NCBI GenBank assembly: GCA_017474515.1
Contig: JAFVHN010000013.1
Span: forward strand, 1 to 34,983
Length of the DNA: 34,983 nucleotides
Direction: 5' to 3'
Origin: Prevotella sp.
GTDB lineage: Bacteria; Bacteroidota; Bacteroidia; Bacteroidales; Bacteroidaceae
The position numbers and the translations under genes are program-made. Every line of letters begins with the position of its first letter. Position 1 is the first letter of the stretch. This document shows, in pieces, positions 1 to 8,011 of the stretch. The notes under the pieces were generated by a model. It was not told the origin of the DNA and ran no database searches. It saw only the letters and a program-made list of their open reading frames with translations.

Positions 1-2
1 AA

Positions 3-107
3 GCTGAACGCGTGGTAAGTTCCATGCCGAAGTGGATTCCTGGTAAGCAGAACGGCTCGCCGGTACGTGTGAAGTACACTGTGCCTGTTACATTCAAACT
101 CCAGTAA
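3..107 (+). CDS. TonB family protein, C-terminal fragment (5' truncated by window edge)
   Basis: The first 34 codons in frame 3 encode the extreme C-terminus of a TonB energy transducer and end at TAA 105-107. The visible motif is 'MPKWIPGKQNG' followed by 'VRVKYTVPVTFKLQ'. This is the usual last beta strand of the TonB C-terminal domain (PF03544) in Bacteroidota, which contacts the TonB box of outer-membrane transporters. TonB passes proton-motive energy from ExbB/ExbD to TonB-dependent receptors such as SusC-like porins. The gene begins outside the window, so its membrane anchor and proline-rich spacer cannot be seen. The PstS-like gene begins only about 20 nt downstream, so they are probably co-transcribed. 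Confidence 0.85.
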   Translation, partial: AERVVSSMPKWIPGKQNGSPVRVKYTVPVTFKLQ

Positions 108-127
108 TATTGTTACGTAAGTTTATA

Positions 128-1084
128 ATGTACAAGAACTTATTCTACATTTTCGTAGGATTCTCATTTATTTTCGGTTTGTCCTCCTGTGAGGACAAAC
201 CGAAAAATAGTAGAACGGACACCTATTCGTCTGGTTCTATTACTTTCGCAGCCGACGAAAGTTTCAATCCCATCATTAATGATGAAATAGAAGTCTTTGA
301 GAGCATTTACAAGGATGCCCACCTCACACCTATTTATACTGATGAGATAGAGGCGGTTAACCTTCTGCTCAGCGACAGCATTTATCTTGCCGTTACGTCA
401 AGGGATTTCTCAAAGACAGAGTACGACAACCTGAAAGCCAGGGGGTTCATGCCGCGTGCCATCCCTTTGGCCCGTGATGGTCTTGCCCTCATCATCAACA
501 ACTCCAATAATGATTCTTGTATTTCAGTCAAGGATGTAAAGCGAGTTCTTGGTGGAGAAGTCACAAAATGGAGTGAGTTGTTCCCGGGTTCCAAACGTGG
601 CGACATCGTTGTTTGTTTTGACAATAAGCAGTCAAGCACGGTGCATTTCTGTGTTGACTCGCTCCTTGACGGCAAACCCATCAACAGCCCGAATATCACG
701 GCCGTTAAGACCAGCAAGGAGGTCATCGACTACGTTGAAGACACCCCTAATGCCATTGGCATCATTGGCAGCAACTGGCTCAACGACCGTGGCGACACCA
801 CAAATGTCACATTCAACAAGAATATTCGTGTAATGTCAGTCAGCCGACTCGACAGTGCAACATATATGAACAGCTTCAAGCCCTACCAGTATTATCTCTA
901 TAACGGCCGTTATCCGCTGGTCCGCACGGTTTATGCCTTGCTCAACGATCCGCGCAATGGCCTTCCTTGGGGTTTTGCACAGTTCATGGGAAGCTACAAA
1001 GGCCAGCTCATTATCAAGCGTTCAGGCATGCTTCCTTACATTGCCGGTACTAATTATATAGACGTTAAAGTAAATAAACAATAA
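128..1084 (+). CDS. PstS-like substrate-binding lipoprotein
   Basis: A 318-residue protein with a lipoprotein signal peptide: a hydrophobic stretch at residues 6-17 and the lipobox 'GLSSC' with Cys21. The mature part resembles the PstS-like periplasmic binding fold (PBP_like_2): 'GSITFAADESF' near the start, 'LARDGLALIIN' in the middle and a 'GGEVTKWSELF' hinge-like motif. A TTG start at 110 is possible, but ATG 128 gives a better signal peptide. The gene sits between tonB and a TPR protein. This tonB-pstS-like-TPR order recurs in Bacteroidota next to exbB/exbD. No Pst permease or ATPase lies nearby, so a role in phosphate import is not supported. A part in the TonB/ExbBD envelope system is more likely, as inference. 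Confidence 0.8.
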   Translation: MYKNLFYIFVGFSFIFGLSSCEDKPKNSRTDTYSSGSITFAADESFNPIINDEIEVFESIYKDAHLTPIYTDEIEAVNLLLSDSIYLAVTSRDFSKTEYDNLKARGFMPRAIPLARDGLALIINNSNNDSCISVKDVKRVLGGEVTKWSELFPGSKRGDIVVCFDNKQSSTVHFCVDSLLDGKPINSPNITAVKTSKEVIDYVEDTPNAIGIIGSNWLNDRGDTTNVTFNKNIRVMSVSRLDSATYMNSFKPYQYYLYNGRYPLVRTVYALLNDPRNGLPWGFAQFMGSYKGQLIIKRSGMLPYIAGTNYIDVKVNKQ

Positions 1085-1162
1085 TTTTCAGTGTTCGTTT
1101 AAACTTTGACTTTTACTTAAAGTCATACGTTTGAGTATTAACCCATTAAAACATTTAAGGAT

Positions 1163-2593
1163 ATGAAAGCAATCAAATACGTATTCGCAGGTGCTTTGAT
1201 GCTCAGCATCTCTGCCACCTCCATGGCCCAGGATGTAAATCCACAGGTTGAGGCCATCACAAAGGTCATCGTTGATAACAAAGGCAACGCCGCAGCTATC
1301 AAGGCTCCTGTCAAGGAGTTCCTGAAGCTCAACAAGAAGAACCCCGAAGCCCTTGCCGGTTTAGGACGTGCTTTCTTGGAAGTGAAAGACTATGCCAACG
1401 CCCAGCTTTATGCTGCCCAGGCACGCAAGGTTGGCAAGAGCAAGGCTTGTGGCTATATCCTTGAAGGCGACATCGCTGCCGATCAGGACAATGGCGGTGA
1501 AGCAGCCAGCTGGTATCAGCAGGCCACCATGTTCGACCCGCAGGATGCCCTTGGCTATGTGAAGTATGCCCGTGTGTATCAGAAAATCGACCCGAAGGGC
1601 GCCGTTGACATGCTTGAGAACCTCCGCAAGGTGAAGCCCGACTATCCCGTTGATGCCGCCGCCGGCTATATGTATTCGCAGAACGACAGGCTGAAGACCG
1701 CCCTCGAGTATTATAGCAAGGTGAAGGACCTGAACAATGTCGAGGACTACATCCTCTACGATTATGCGCTCACCGCCTTTGTGCTCGACGAGCACGAGAA
1801 GAGCCTTCAGGCCGCTCTCGCCGGCGACCGTAAGGGTAAGTCGAATGCCTTCAGCCGCATGGCCTTCTATAACTACTACAAGATGAAGGACTTTGCCAAT
1901 GCGGAGAAGTTCGCCAACAAGCTTTTTGCTACGAAAAACGACACCGTAAAGTTCAAGGCCAACGACTTCATCTACTATGCCGAGACCTTGGCAGGACTGA
2001 AGAAGTATGAGGAGGCTGTGCAGGCTTACCGTCAGCTTAACACTCTCGAGGAGAAGCGCGACGACGTGAACAAGCTCATCTCCGACCTTTACAAGGAAAG
2101 CGGAAACTACGCAGCTTCTGTTGATTCCTATAAGGCCTATATCAACGACTTGGGTGATGGCGCCAAAGCCGATGTCTATCGCGGACTTGCCAATATTTAT
2201 ATTGCCCAGGCCAACGACGACAACGTGGATGAAGCCACCAAGACGCAGGCTTTGAAGAATGCCGATGATGTATGGGGAACCATTGCTGACCGCTTTGAGA
2301 ACGCCCGTGAGATGGCCCTCCACCAGCGCGCCACCATCAACCACACGCTCGACACCGACGTGAAGAAGGGTCCCGCCAAGCAGTTCTATCTCCAGCTCAT
2401 TGAAATCATTGAGCCGAAAGCAGAGAAGAATGCCACCGACACCCGTCGCCTGAAGGAAGCCTACAACTACCTGGCCTACCACTTCATCCAGAACGACAAC
2501 ATTTCGCAGGCCAAGTTCTATGCCCAGAAGTTGGCAGATGTCGATCCCGGAAATGAAATGGCCAAGCAGATTCTCGACATTAAAGGTAAGTAA
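1163..2593 (+). CDS. Exported tetratricopeptide-repeat protein
   Basis: A 476-residue protein with a cleavable signal peptide (about residues 1-22, ending 'ATSMAQ'). The rest is almost entirely alpha-helical repeats with TPR signatures, for example 'NPEALAGLGRAFLEVKDYANA', 'EAASWYQQATMFDPQDALGY', 'GNYAASVDSYKAYIND' and a final 'SQAKFYAQKLADVDPGNEMA'. TPRs are protein-binding scaffolds. Placed after the PstS-like lipoprotein (78-nt gap) and tonB, it is probably a periplasmic partner of the TonB/ExbBD module. No enzymatic domain is visible. A rho-independent terminator follows at 2616-2643, ending this transcription unit. Confidence 0.85.
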   Translation: MKAIKYVFAGALMLSISATSMAQDVNPQVEAITKVIVDNKGNAAAIKAPVKEFLKLNKKNPEALAGLGRAFLEVKDYANAQLYAAQARKVGKSKACGYILEGDIAADQDNGGEAASWYQQATMFDPQDALGYVKYARVYQKIDPKGAVDMLENLRKVKPDYPVDAAAGYMYSQNDRLKTALEYYSKVKDLNNVEDYILYDYALTAFVLDEHEKSLQAALAGDRKGKSNAFSRMAFYNYYKMKDFANAEKFANKLFATKNDTVKFKANDFIYYAETLAGLKKYEEAVQAYRQLNTLEEKRDDVNKLISDLYKESGNYAASVDSYKAYINDLGDGAKADVYRGLANIYIAQANDDNVDEATKTQALKNADDVWGTIADRFENAREMALHQRATINHTLDTDVKKGPAKQFYLQLIEIIEPKAEKNATDTRRLKEAYNYLAYHFIQNDNISQAKFYAQKLADVDPGNEMAKQILDIKGK

Positions 2594-2615
2594 TTGATAT
2601 TTGAAACCCTAAAGA

Positions 2616-2643
2616 AAAGCCCGCCGAAGAAGCGGGCTTTTCG
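2616..2643 (+). terminator. Rho-independent terminator after the TPR gene
   Basis: A perfect 9-bp stem (AAAGCCCGC / GCGGGCTTT) with a 7-nt loop begins 22 nt after the TPR stop codon. The T run is part of the stem, as is common in bidirectional terminators. Confidence 0.85.
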
Positions 2644-2688
2644 TATTTATGCGGTGTCGTTGTAGAATGCAACAGGCGCTCACTATAT

Positions 2689-2729
2689 AAAAACCGGGAC
2701 AGCCCACGAAAGGGTAGTCCCGGTTTTTT
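2689..2729 (-). terminator. Rho-independent terminator of aldA (bidirectional)
   Basis: A perfect 12-bp inverted repeat (AAAAACCGGGAC / GTCCCGGTTTTT) lies 31 nt beyond the aldA stop codon. On the minus strand the stem runs into T-rich sequence. It can also act as a second terminator for the plus-strand TPR operon. Confidence 0.8.
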
Positions 2730-2759
2730 CATTTGTGGCTGGGCGGCTGGGCCGTTCGT

Positions 2760-4199
2760 TTATTCGTAGTGTGTGTCAAGGTAAACCACCTTTGTCACGA
2801 GATATTCCTCCACGCCGTGCTTGCCGTCGGCGCCGCCGATTCCGCTCTTCTTCACGCCGGCATGGAAGCCCTGGATGGCCTCGAAGTGCATGCGGTTGAT
2901 GTAGGTCTCGCCAAACTGCAGTTCGCGGCAGATGCGCGTTGCGGTGTCGATGTCTTTGGTGAACACCGACGAAGCCAGTCCGTATTCGCAATCGTTGGCC
3001 CACTCGATGACCTGGTCGATGTTGTCGAACTCCACGAGCGGCAGCACCGGTCCGAAGGTCTCCTCATGTATGATGTCCATGTCCTGACGGCAGTTGTCGA
3101 GCACCGTGGCGGGATAGAAGTAGCCCTTTCCTTCTGCCGGCTTTCCTCCGCAAAGGATTTTTGCGCCCTGTTCCACAGCATGTTCCACCTTCCTGGTGAC
3201 GCTCTCCAATGCAGCCTTCTCCACGAGCGGTCCCATGTCCACGTCCTTGTCCACGGCGGGGTTGCCGTAGCGCACGGCCTCGAACTTCTTCACAATGATG
3301 TCGGTAAACGCTTTCTTGATGTCCTTATGCAGGTAAACGCGCTCTGCGTTGTTGCAAATCTGTCCGGTGTTGCCGATGCGACTTTCCAGGATGGCCTGTG
3401 CAGCCAGCTCCAGGTCGGCGTCGGGGAACACGATGGCCGGTGCTTTTCCGCCCAGTTCCAGGCTTACCTTGGTGATGTTGGGTGCAGCGGCTTCCATGAT
3501 TTTCACACCGGCTCCCACGCTTCCTGTCAGGCTTACGATGCCCACTTTGGGATGGCTTGCCAGTGCATTTCCAACCACCGAGCCTTTACCGGTCACCACG
3601 TTGAACAGACCGGCGGGCAGTCCGCTCTCGTCCACGATTTTGCAGAACTCCGTGCAGTTCTCCGGAGTAATCTGTGCCGGTTTGATAACGATGGCGTTGC
3701 CGGTGATGAGTGCTGCCGCAGCCTTTCTTGCAATGAGGAAGAACGGGAAGTTCCACGGCAGGATGCCAGCGGCCACGCCGATGGGCTTCTTCACCAAAAT
3801 CATGGTTTCGTTGGGTGCGTCGCTCTGAATGACCTCGCCCTCGATGCGGCGTGCAAACTCGGCCATGTAGTCGAAATAGGTGGCTGTTACGCCCACTTCC
3901 ACGCCTGCCAATGCCTGTGTTTTTCCCTGCTCGCGCACCAGTATTTCCTGGAACTTGTCGAAGTTCTTCCTGATGCCGTCGGCCATTTTGTGCAGATAGA
4001 CGGCGCGTTCAGCAGCGGGCACCTTGGCCCATTTCTTCTGGGCCTCGTAGGCGGCGTCCACGGCCTCGTTCACGTCTTCCACGGTGCCTGCCGGCTGGCG
4101 GCTTGTCACTTCCTCTGTCGAGGGGTTCAGCACTTCAATCCACTCTCCCGAACGGCTCTCCACGAACCGCCCGTTGATGTACATTTTTAAATCTTTCAT
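2760..4199 (-). CDS. aldA: NAD-dependent aldehyde dehydrogenase, AldA (lactaldehyde/glycolaldehyde dehydrogenase) type
   Basis: A 479-residue, full-length aldehyde dehydrogenase with no signal peptide, so cytosolic. It has the 'GILPWNFPFFLIARK' nucleotide-binding segment (about 145-159), 'TGSVGAG' (215-221), catalytic Glu248 in 'LELGGKAPAIV' and nucleophile Cys282 in 'GNTGQICNNAERV'. The C-terminal 'GFHAGVKKSGIGGADGKHG' and the overall sequence closely follow E. coli AldA, which oxidises L-lactaldehyde and glycolaldehyde to lactate and glycolate during deoxysugar and glycol breakdown. Substrate assignment rests on that resemblance. Other aldehydes, including succinate semialdehyde, are possible. 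No fucose or rhamnose genes flank it. It is monocistronic, with its own -7 box and terminator. Confidence 0.88.
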   Translation of the reverse strand: MKDLKMYINGRFVESRSGEWIEVLNPSTEEVTSRQPAGTVEDVNEAVDAAYEAQKKWAKVPAAERAVYLHKMADGIRKNFDKFQEILVREQGKTQALAGVEVGVTATYFDYMAEFARRIEGEVIQSDAPNETMILVKKPIGVAAGILPWNFPFFLIARKAAAALITGNAIVIKPAQITPENCTEFCKIVDESGLPAGLFNVVTGKGSVVGNALASHPKVGIVSLTGSVGAGVKIMEAAAPNITKVSLELGGKAPAIVFPDADLELAAQAILESRIGNTGQICNNAERVYLHKDIKKAFTDIIVKKFEAVRYGNPAVDKDVDMGPLVEKAALESVTRKVEHAVEQGAKILCGGKPAEGKGYFYPATVLDNCRQDMDIIHEETFGPVLPLVEFDNIDQVIEWANDCEYGLASSVFTKDIDTATRICRELQFGETYINRMHFEAIQGFHAGVKKSGIGGADGKHGVEEYLVTKVVYLDTHYE

Positions 4200-4248
4200 A
4201 CGTAAGTGTGTAGTTTGTTGAAAAAATGGTTATAATGAAATTCTTTCG

Positions 4249-4256
4249 CAAATTTA
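4249..4256 (-). promoter_or_regulatory. Bacteroidota -7 box upstream of aldA
   Basis: The minus strand reads TAAATTTG, matching the TAnnTTTG -7 consensus, about 50 nt before the aldA start. No convincing -33 TTTG lies at the usual 19-21 nt spacing. Confidence 0.5.
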
Positions 4257-4363
4257 GCGATTTATTTTTGAATTAGCATCATAATTCCTCGTTTTTTAGT
4301 ATTTTTTGTGGTTTCGCCGAGGTGTTTTTCCACCTAAAATTCTTCCATTTCAGAATAAATGCC

Positions 4364-4371
4364 TATATTTG
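4364..4371 (+). promoter_or_regulatory. Bacteroidota -7 box for the LamG-like lipoprotein
   Basis: TATATTTG matches the TAnnTTTG -7 element and ends 32 nt before ATG 4404. A clear -33 box is not seen. Its position supports the 4404 start, because an upstream in-frame ATG at 4359 would precede the transcription start. Confidence 0.55.
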
Positions 4372-4403
4372 CACATTGTAAACTGTTATTTAACTATTAT
4401 CGT

Positions 4404-5234
4404 ATGAAAAAATCATTTTTGACAATTTTGTGTATGGCAAGCCTCGCGCTCGTGGTGGCTTGCGGAGGAAAGAAGGCCGACACGGCTGAGGCCGGGGAAC
4501 AGGCAACCGAACAGACCGACGAGGAGCAGCCAGCCGACGAGGCCGAGGCCACCGAGGACGGCGAGGCTCCCGCCAAGCTCGACATCGTGGTTGATGAGAC
4601 CGTGGCCGACGCCCAGAAAGCCATCTACGCCAACGGCGACTTCAAACCCTTCACCGGCGTGTTCTTCAAGGACGACTTCACCGCCGACAAGGTGGGTGAG
4701 TTCCCCGCCAAGTGGTCGCTCAACAACGGTTCTGCCGAAGTGGCCAAGTTCAACGACCGCCAGGTGCTTAACCTCTCGAACAACGACGCCGAGGTGACCC
4801 CCAAAGTGGCCGGCAACAGCAAGTATTACCTTCCCGAGGCGTTCACCTTCGAGTTTGAGTACTTCTGCAACGGCGACGAGGATTTCAACGCCGGTTACCA
4901 CCTGAACTTCGAAACACCGGCTGGCACCGAGGAAATCAACCTGATTACCGAGGAAAACGTGAATTGGAACCTGCCTAAGAAGAATGAGGAGTGGATGCAG
5001 GGCACCTACGAAAAATTGGGCGATGTGGAGAAGAAGAACAGCTGGAACCACTTCGCGCTGTCCTACATCAACGGCACTTTGAAGCTCTACGTCAACGGCA
5101 CTCGCGTGGCCAGCCTGCCCGATGTGTTGGCACCGCGCTGCCTTGCCATCCACGGTGAGGGCTGGGACGACCACCGCTACTACTTCACCAACGTGCGCCT
5201 CACCACTGAGGCTCCCGCCGGGGAAAAGAAATAA
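4404..5234 (+). CDS. Lipoprotein with a LamG/concanavalin-A-like domain
   Basis: A 276-residue lipoprotein. The signal sequence carries the lipobox 'LVVAC' with Cys20. An acidic Glu/Asp/Ala/Thr-rich linker (about 24-55) follows, as in surface-exposed tethers. The C-terminal two thirds look like a jelly-roll domain of the LamG/laminarin-lectin type: 'FEFEYFCNG', 'WNHFALSYINGTLKLYVNG' and 'YYFTNVRL' are typical sheet-forming segments. Related N-terminal domains occur in Bacteroidota OmpA-family proteins, but no OmpA domain is present here. The ligand is unknown and could be a glycan or peptidoglycan. It is monocistronic, with a -7 box upstream and a strong terminator downstream. I chose ATG 4404 because the lipoprotein signal begins there. 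Confidence 0.7.
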   Translation: MKKSFLTILCMASLALVVACGGKKADTAEAGEQATEQTDEEQPADEAEATEDGEAPAKLDIVVDETVADAQKAIYANGDFKPFTGVFFKDDFTADKVGEFPAKWSLNNGSAEVAKFNDRQVLNLSNNDAEVTPKVAGNSKYYLPEAFTFEFEYFCNGDEDFNAGYHLNFETPAGTEEINLITEENVNWNLPKKNEEWMQGTYEKLGDVEKKNSWNHFALSYINGTLKLYVNGTRVASLPDVLAPRCLAIHGEGWDDHRYYFTNVRLTTEAPAGEKK

Positions 5235-5248
5235 CGTCAACGCTAAGA

Positions 5249-5281
5249 GAAAAGGCGGGCGCTGCGCCCGCCTTTTTTTTG
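5249..5281 (+). terminator. Rho-independent terminator after the LamG-like lipoprotein
   Basis: A perfect 12-bp GC-rich stem (AAAGGCGGGCGC / GCGCCCGCCTTT) with a 1-nt centre is followed by a run of T. It starts 15 nt after the stop codon. Confidence 0.92.
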
Positions 5282-5394
5282 TGCTCTCATGTGGCCTTGG
5301 AATTAACGCATGATGACGCTTGCGTGAGGCTTGCGGAAGTCGGTATGTAAAGTTTTTTCAGAAACCGTTGTATATATCAGATAGTATGACGGCA

Positions 5395-5468
5395 ATTTAC
5401 TGGGAGTCAATTGGCGTTTTACTGGGAGTCAATTGGCGTTTTACTGACAGTCAATCCCCAATTTACTG
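5395..5468 (+). repeat. 22-bp tandem repeat, about 3 copies
   Basis: Two exact copies of a 22-bp unit (TTACTGGGAGTCAATTGGCG plus TT) are followed by a diverged third copy (TTACTGACAGTCAATCCCC) and a final TTTACTGC. The repeat is non-coding and lies between a terminator and the next promoter. Confidence 0.85.
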
Positions 5469-5642
5469 CAAGGAATTTGATGTATGCTGATTATCAATGC
5501 GTTAGAAAAACGCTTGAATGATTGTGGAAATGTAAAGTTTCTTTACCATTCTTGTCCCTCTCAGTTTCTTCATTCTTTGACGGCCAACTGGGGATAAAGA
5601 GTTAAATTGTTTGAAATCAGAGCCTGTGTCAAAGATTTTTAC

Positions 5643-5650
5643 TATATTTG
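5643..5650 (+). promoter_or_regulatory. -7 box for the aldo/keto reductase operon
   Basis: TATATTTG fits TAnnTTTG and ends 29 nt before ATG 5680. It argues against the upstream in-frame start at 5611, which lies before the box. Confidence 0.55.
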
Positions 5651-5679
5651 CAACATCTATAAACTATTTACTTTTTTCA

Positions 5680-7047
5680 ATGGAAAACAGCAAGGAAAAC
5701 AAGAAAGGCATGAGCCGCAGGGAGTTCCTGCGGCGCGTCGGACTGGGCGCGGGCTCGGCCGTGGCACTCATGGCCCTTGAACCGCTCAGTGTGCTGGCCC
5801 AGGATGAGAAGAAAACGCCGGCCGCCGGCAACCACATGACCTACCGCGTGCAACACGGCACCGGCGAGCAGATTTCGCTCCTCGGCTTCGGCATGATGCG
5901 CCTGCCCAACAACCAGGACGAGGTGAACGAGCTCGTTGACTACGCCATCGAGCACGGCGTGAACTATTTCGACACCGCACCGATGTACATGGGCGGACGT
6001 TCCGAGGTGATGACCGGCAACGCCTTGTCGCGCCATCCCCGCGAGAAATACCACATCGCCACGAAGATGTCGAACCAAAACCAGCGCCTCTGGTCGGCCG
6101 AAGCCTCCAAGAACATGTACCACCAGTCGTTCGAACGCCTCAAGACCGACTATATCGACTATTACCTGCTCCACAGCATCGGGTCGGGAGGCCTCGACAC
6201 CCTCAAGGGCCGCTTCCTCGACAACGGCATGCTCGACTTCCTCGTCGAGGAGCGCAAGGCCGGACGTATCAAGCACTTAGGATTCTCCTACCACGGCGAC
6301 GTGAGCGTTTTCGACTATCTGCTCGACCACAACGACGACTACCACTGGGACTTCGTGCAAATACAGATGAACTTCCTCGACTGGCAGCACGCCTCGCTGA
6401 GTGGCGGGGGATGGAAGCACGACGCCGATGCCGAGTACCTCTACAACAAATGCAACAAACTCGACATCCAGTGCGTGGTGATGGAGCCCCTCCGTGGCGG
6501 CGCCTTGGGAAAGATGCAGCCCGAACATGCCGAACAGCTGAAAGCCCTCCGGCCCGACGACAGCCCTGCGCGCTGGGCCTTCCGCTGGGTGGGCTCCCAC
6601 GACAACATTCTCACAGCTTTGAGCGGCATGAACCGCATGGACCACCTGAAGGACAACGTAGAAACGTTTTCGCCCCTCGACCCTTGTACCGATAGCGAAA
6701 ACGCCGTGCTGGCATCCATCGCCGATGTCATGGCCGGCGTGCCCACCATTCCCTGCACCACTTGCGGATATTGCATGCCGTGTCCCTTCGGAGTGGACAT
6801 CCCCGGCAATTTCGCGGCCTACAACGAGGCCATCAATGCGCACATACTGCCCCTGCCCGCCGCCACCGCCGCCGATTTTGCCGAGCGTAAACGCCGTTTC
6901 CACGAGGGACTGAAGGCCGCCCTGCCCGACGAAAAGAAGTGGGCACTGGCCTGCATGGATTGTGAGGAGTGCCTCTCCAAGTGCCCGCAACAAATACGCA
7001 TTCCCAATCAGATGGGAAGAATTACCGGCGCACTGACAGGCGATTAA
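5680..7047 (+). CDS. Tat-exported aldo/keto reductase with C-terminal 4Fe-4S motifs
   Basis: A 455-residue protein. The N-terminus has a twin-arginine signal ('SRREFLRR', Arg13-Arg14) and a hydrophobic stretch to about residue 40, so it should be exported folded with its cofactors. Residues 60-330 form an aldo/keto reductase barrel with Asp98 and Tyr103 ('FDTAPMYMGG'), Lys129 and His165 ('YLLHSIG') matching the family tetrad. The C-terminus carries two ferredoxin-like cysteine clusters: C359-x2-C362-x2-C365-x2-C368-P and C425-x2-C428-x2-C431-x3-C435-P. This Fe-S AKR type is common in anaerobes; its physiological substrates are unknown. The start is set by the -7 box and the signal peptide. 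DUF445 follows after 37 nt, probably in the same operon. Confidence 0.88.
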   Translation: MENSKENKKGMSRREFLRRVGLGAGSAVALMALEPLSVLAQDEKKTPAAGNHMTYRVQHGTGEQISLLGFGMMRLPNNQDEVNELVDYAIEHGVNYFDTAPMYMGGRSEVMTGNALSRHPREKYHIATKMSNQNQRLWSAEASKNMYHQSFERLKTDYIDYYLLHSIGSGGLDTLKGRFLDNGMLDFLVEERKAGRIKHLGFSYHGDVSVFDYLLDHNDDYHWDFVQIQMNFLDWQHASLSGGGWKHDADAEYLYNKCNKLDIQCVVMEPLRGGALGKMQPEHAEQLKALRPDDSPARWAFRWVGSHDNILTALSGMNRMDHLKDNVETFSPLDPCTDSENAVLASIADVMAGVPTIPCTTCGYCMPCPFGVDIPGNFAAYNEAINAHILPLPAATAADFAERKRRFHEGLKAALPDEKKWALACMDCEECLSKCPQQIRIPNQMGRITGALTGD

Positions 7048-7084
7048 CGGTCCGACATTTTTTTGACCGCCCACTCTCACACAC

Positions 7085-8011
7085 ATGACATTCCAAATCA
7101 CTTATCTTCTGGGACCTCTCGTTGGTGGCGTCATTGGCTACGTCACCAATGAGATTGCCATTCGCATGCTCTTCCGTCCCCACCGTGCCAAGTACATTTT
7201 CGGCATCCACGTGCCTTTCACGCCGGGCATCATTCCCAAGGAGCGCGGGCGCATCGCCGCGGCCGTGGGACAGGCCATCAGCGAGAACCTGATGAACCGC
7301 GACGTGCTGGAGCGCACCCTGCTGAGCGATGAAATGGTGAACCGGCTGGGCGACAGCGTGGACCGCATGGTGGCACGGCAGCAGGCCAATGGCGAAACGC
7401 TCGAACAACTGCTGCGCCACTATCTCACCCGCGACGAGCTGCAGGCCGTGGTCGAGCAGACCAGCCACGGGCTGGCCACGCTCATTGAGAAGAAACTCAA
7501 CGACGAGCGCCTCGGGCAGACCATTGCCCGGCAGGCCATGGCGGCGGCAAGGGAGAAGATGCACCATACCATGGGCGGAATACTTACCGACGCTTTGGGC
7601 ATCAACAAAATGGTGGAACAGCTCACGGGGCCTGCCGAACAGCTCCTGGCCCGCCATATCAACGACATCATGGCGCACCACGCCGCCGACATGGCTGCCT
7701 CCATGCTCGACGGCGAGGCCGCTCATCTGCTCAGCCAGCCCGTTTGCCAGTTGCTGAAGGGGCACGAGGAACAGCTCGCCAACCTGCGTCCCACCGCCGT
7801 GGGGCTCTACCGCACCGTCATCAACGAACGGTTGCCGCGCATGCTGGCAGCCCTCGACATCAGCCGCGTCATCGAGAACCGCATCAACGAGATGGACATG
7901 ATGGAGCAGGAGCACATCATCCTCGATGTCATGAAGAAAGAGCTCAGGGCGGTGGTGTGGCTCGGCGCCCTCCTCGGATTCGTCATCGGCATTGTCAATG
8001 CCCTGTGCTGA
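7085..8011 (+). CDS. DUF445 family membrane protein
   Basis: A 308-residue protein of the DUF445 family (YheB/YjiN-like). The family's N-terminal signature is clear: 'GGVIGYVTNEIAIRMLFRP' followed by 'HVPFTPGIIPKERGRIA'. A hydrophobic segment at each end (about residues 5-20 and 287-307) suggests two membrane passes with a long helical central region rich in Gln, Glu and Met. The function of the family is not settled; a role in envelope maintenance has been suggested for relatives. It lies 37 nt after the aldo/keto reductase and is probably co-transcribed. No hairpin terminator is seen directly after it, only the repeat block at 8012. Confidence 0.85.
   Translation: MTFQITYLLGPLVGGVIGYVTNEIAIRMLFRPHRAKYIFGIHVPFTPGIIPKERGRIAAAVGQAISENLMNRDVLERTLLSDEMVNRLGDSVDRMVARQQANGETLEQLLRHYLTRDELQAVVEQTSHGLATLIEKKLNDERLGQTIARQAMAAAREKMHHTMGGILTDALGINKMVEQLTGPAEQLLARHINDIMAHHAADMAASMLDGEAAHLLSQPVCQLLKGHEEQLANLRPTAVGLYRTVINERLPRMLAALDISRVIENRINEMDMMEQEHIILDVMKKELRAVVWLGALLGFVIGIVNALC

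Larger units (their letters stand above)
5282..5679 (+). other. Intergenic region before the aldo/keto reductase
   Basis: About 400 bp with no supported gene. It holds the 22-bp tandem repeat at 5395-5468, a lone 'CTGATTATCAATGCGTTA' at 5487-5504 that matches a segment of the 212-bp structured repeat found elsewhere in the window, and a -7 promoter box at 5643-5650. Confidence 0.7.

Noticed and set aside
128-1084. Phosphate transporter component PstS in the strict sense
   Set aside because: No pstC, pstA or pstB nearby. Its place between tonB and a TPR gene points to the TonB/ExbBD cluster instead.
2733-4190. Plus-strand open frame of 485 codons opposite aldA
   Set aside because: It mirrors the aldA gene, is rich in His, Cys, Val and Leu as antisense frames of GC-rich genes are, and has no family resemblance. 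AldA is unmistakable on the other strand.
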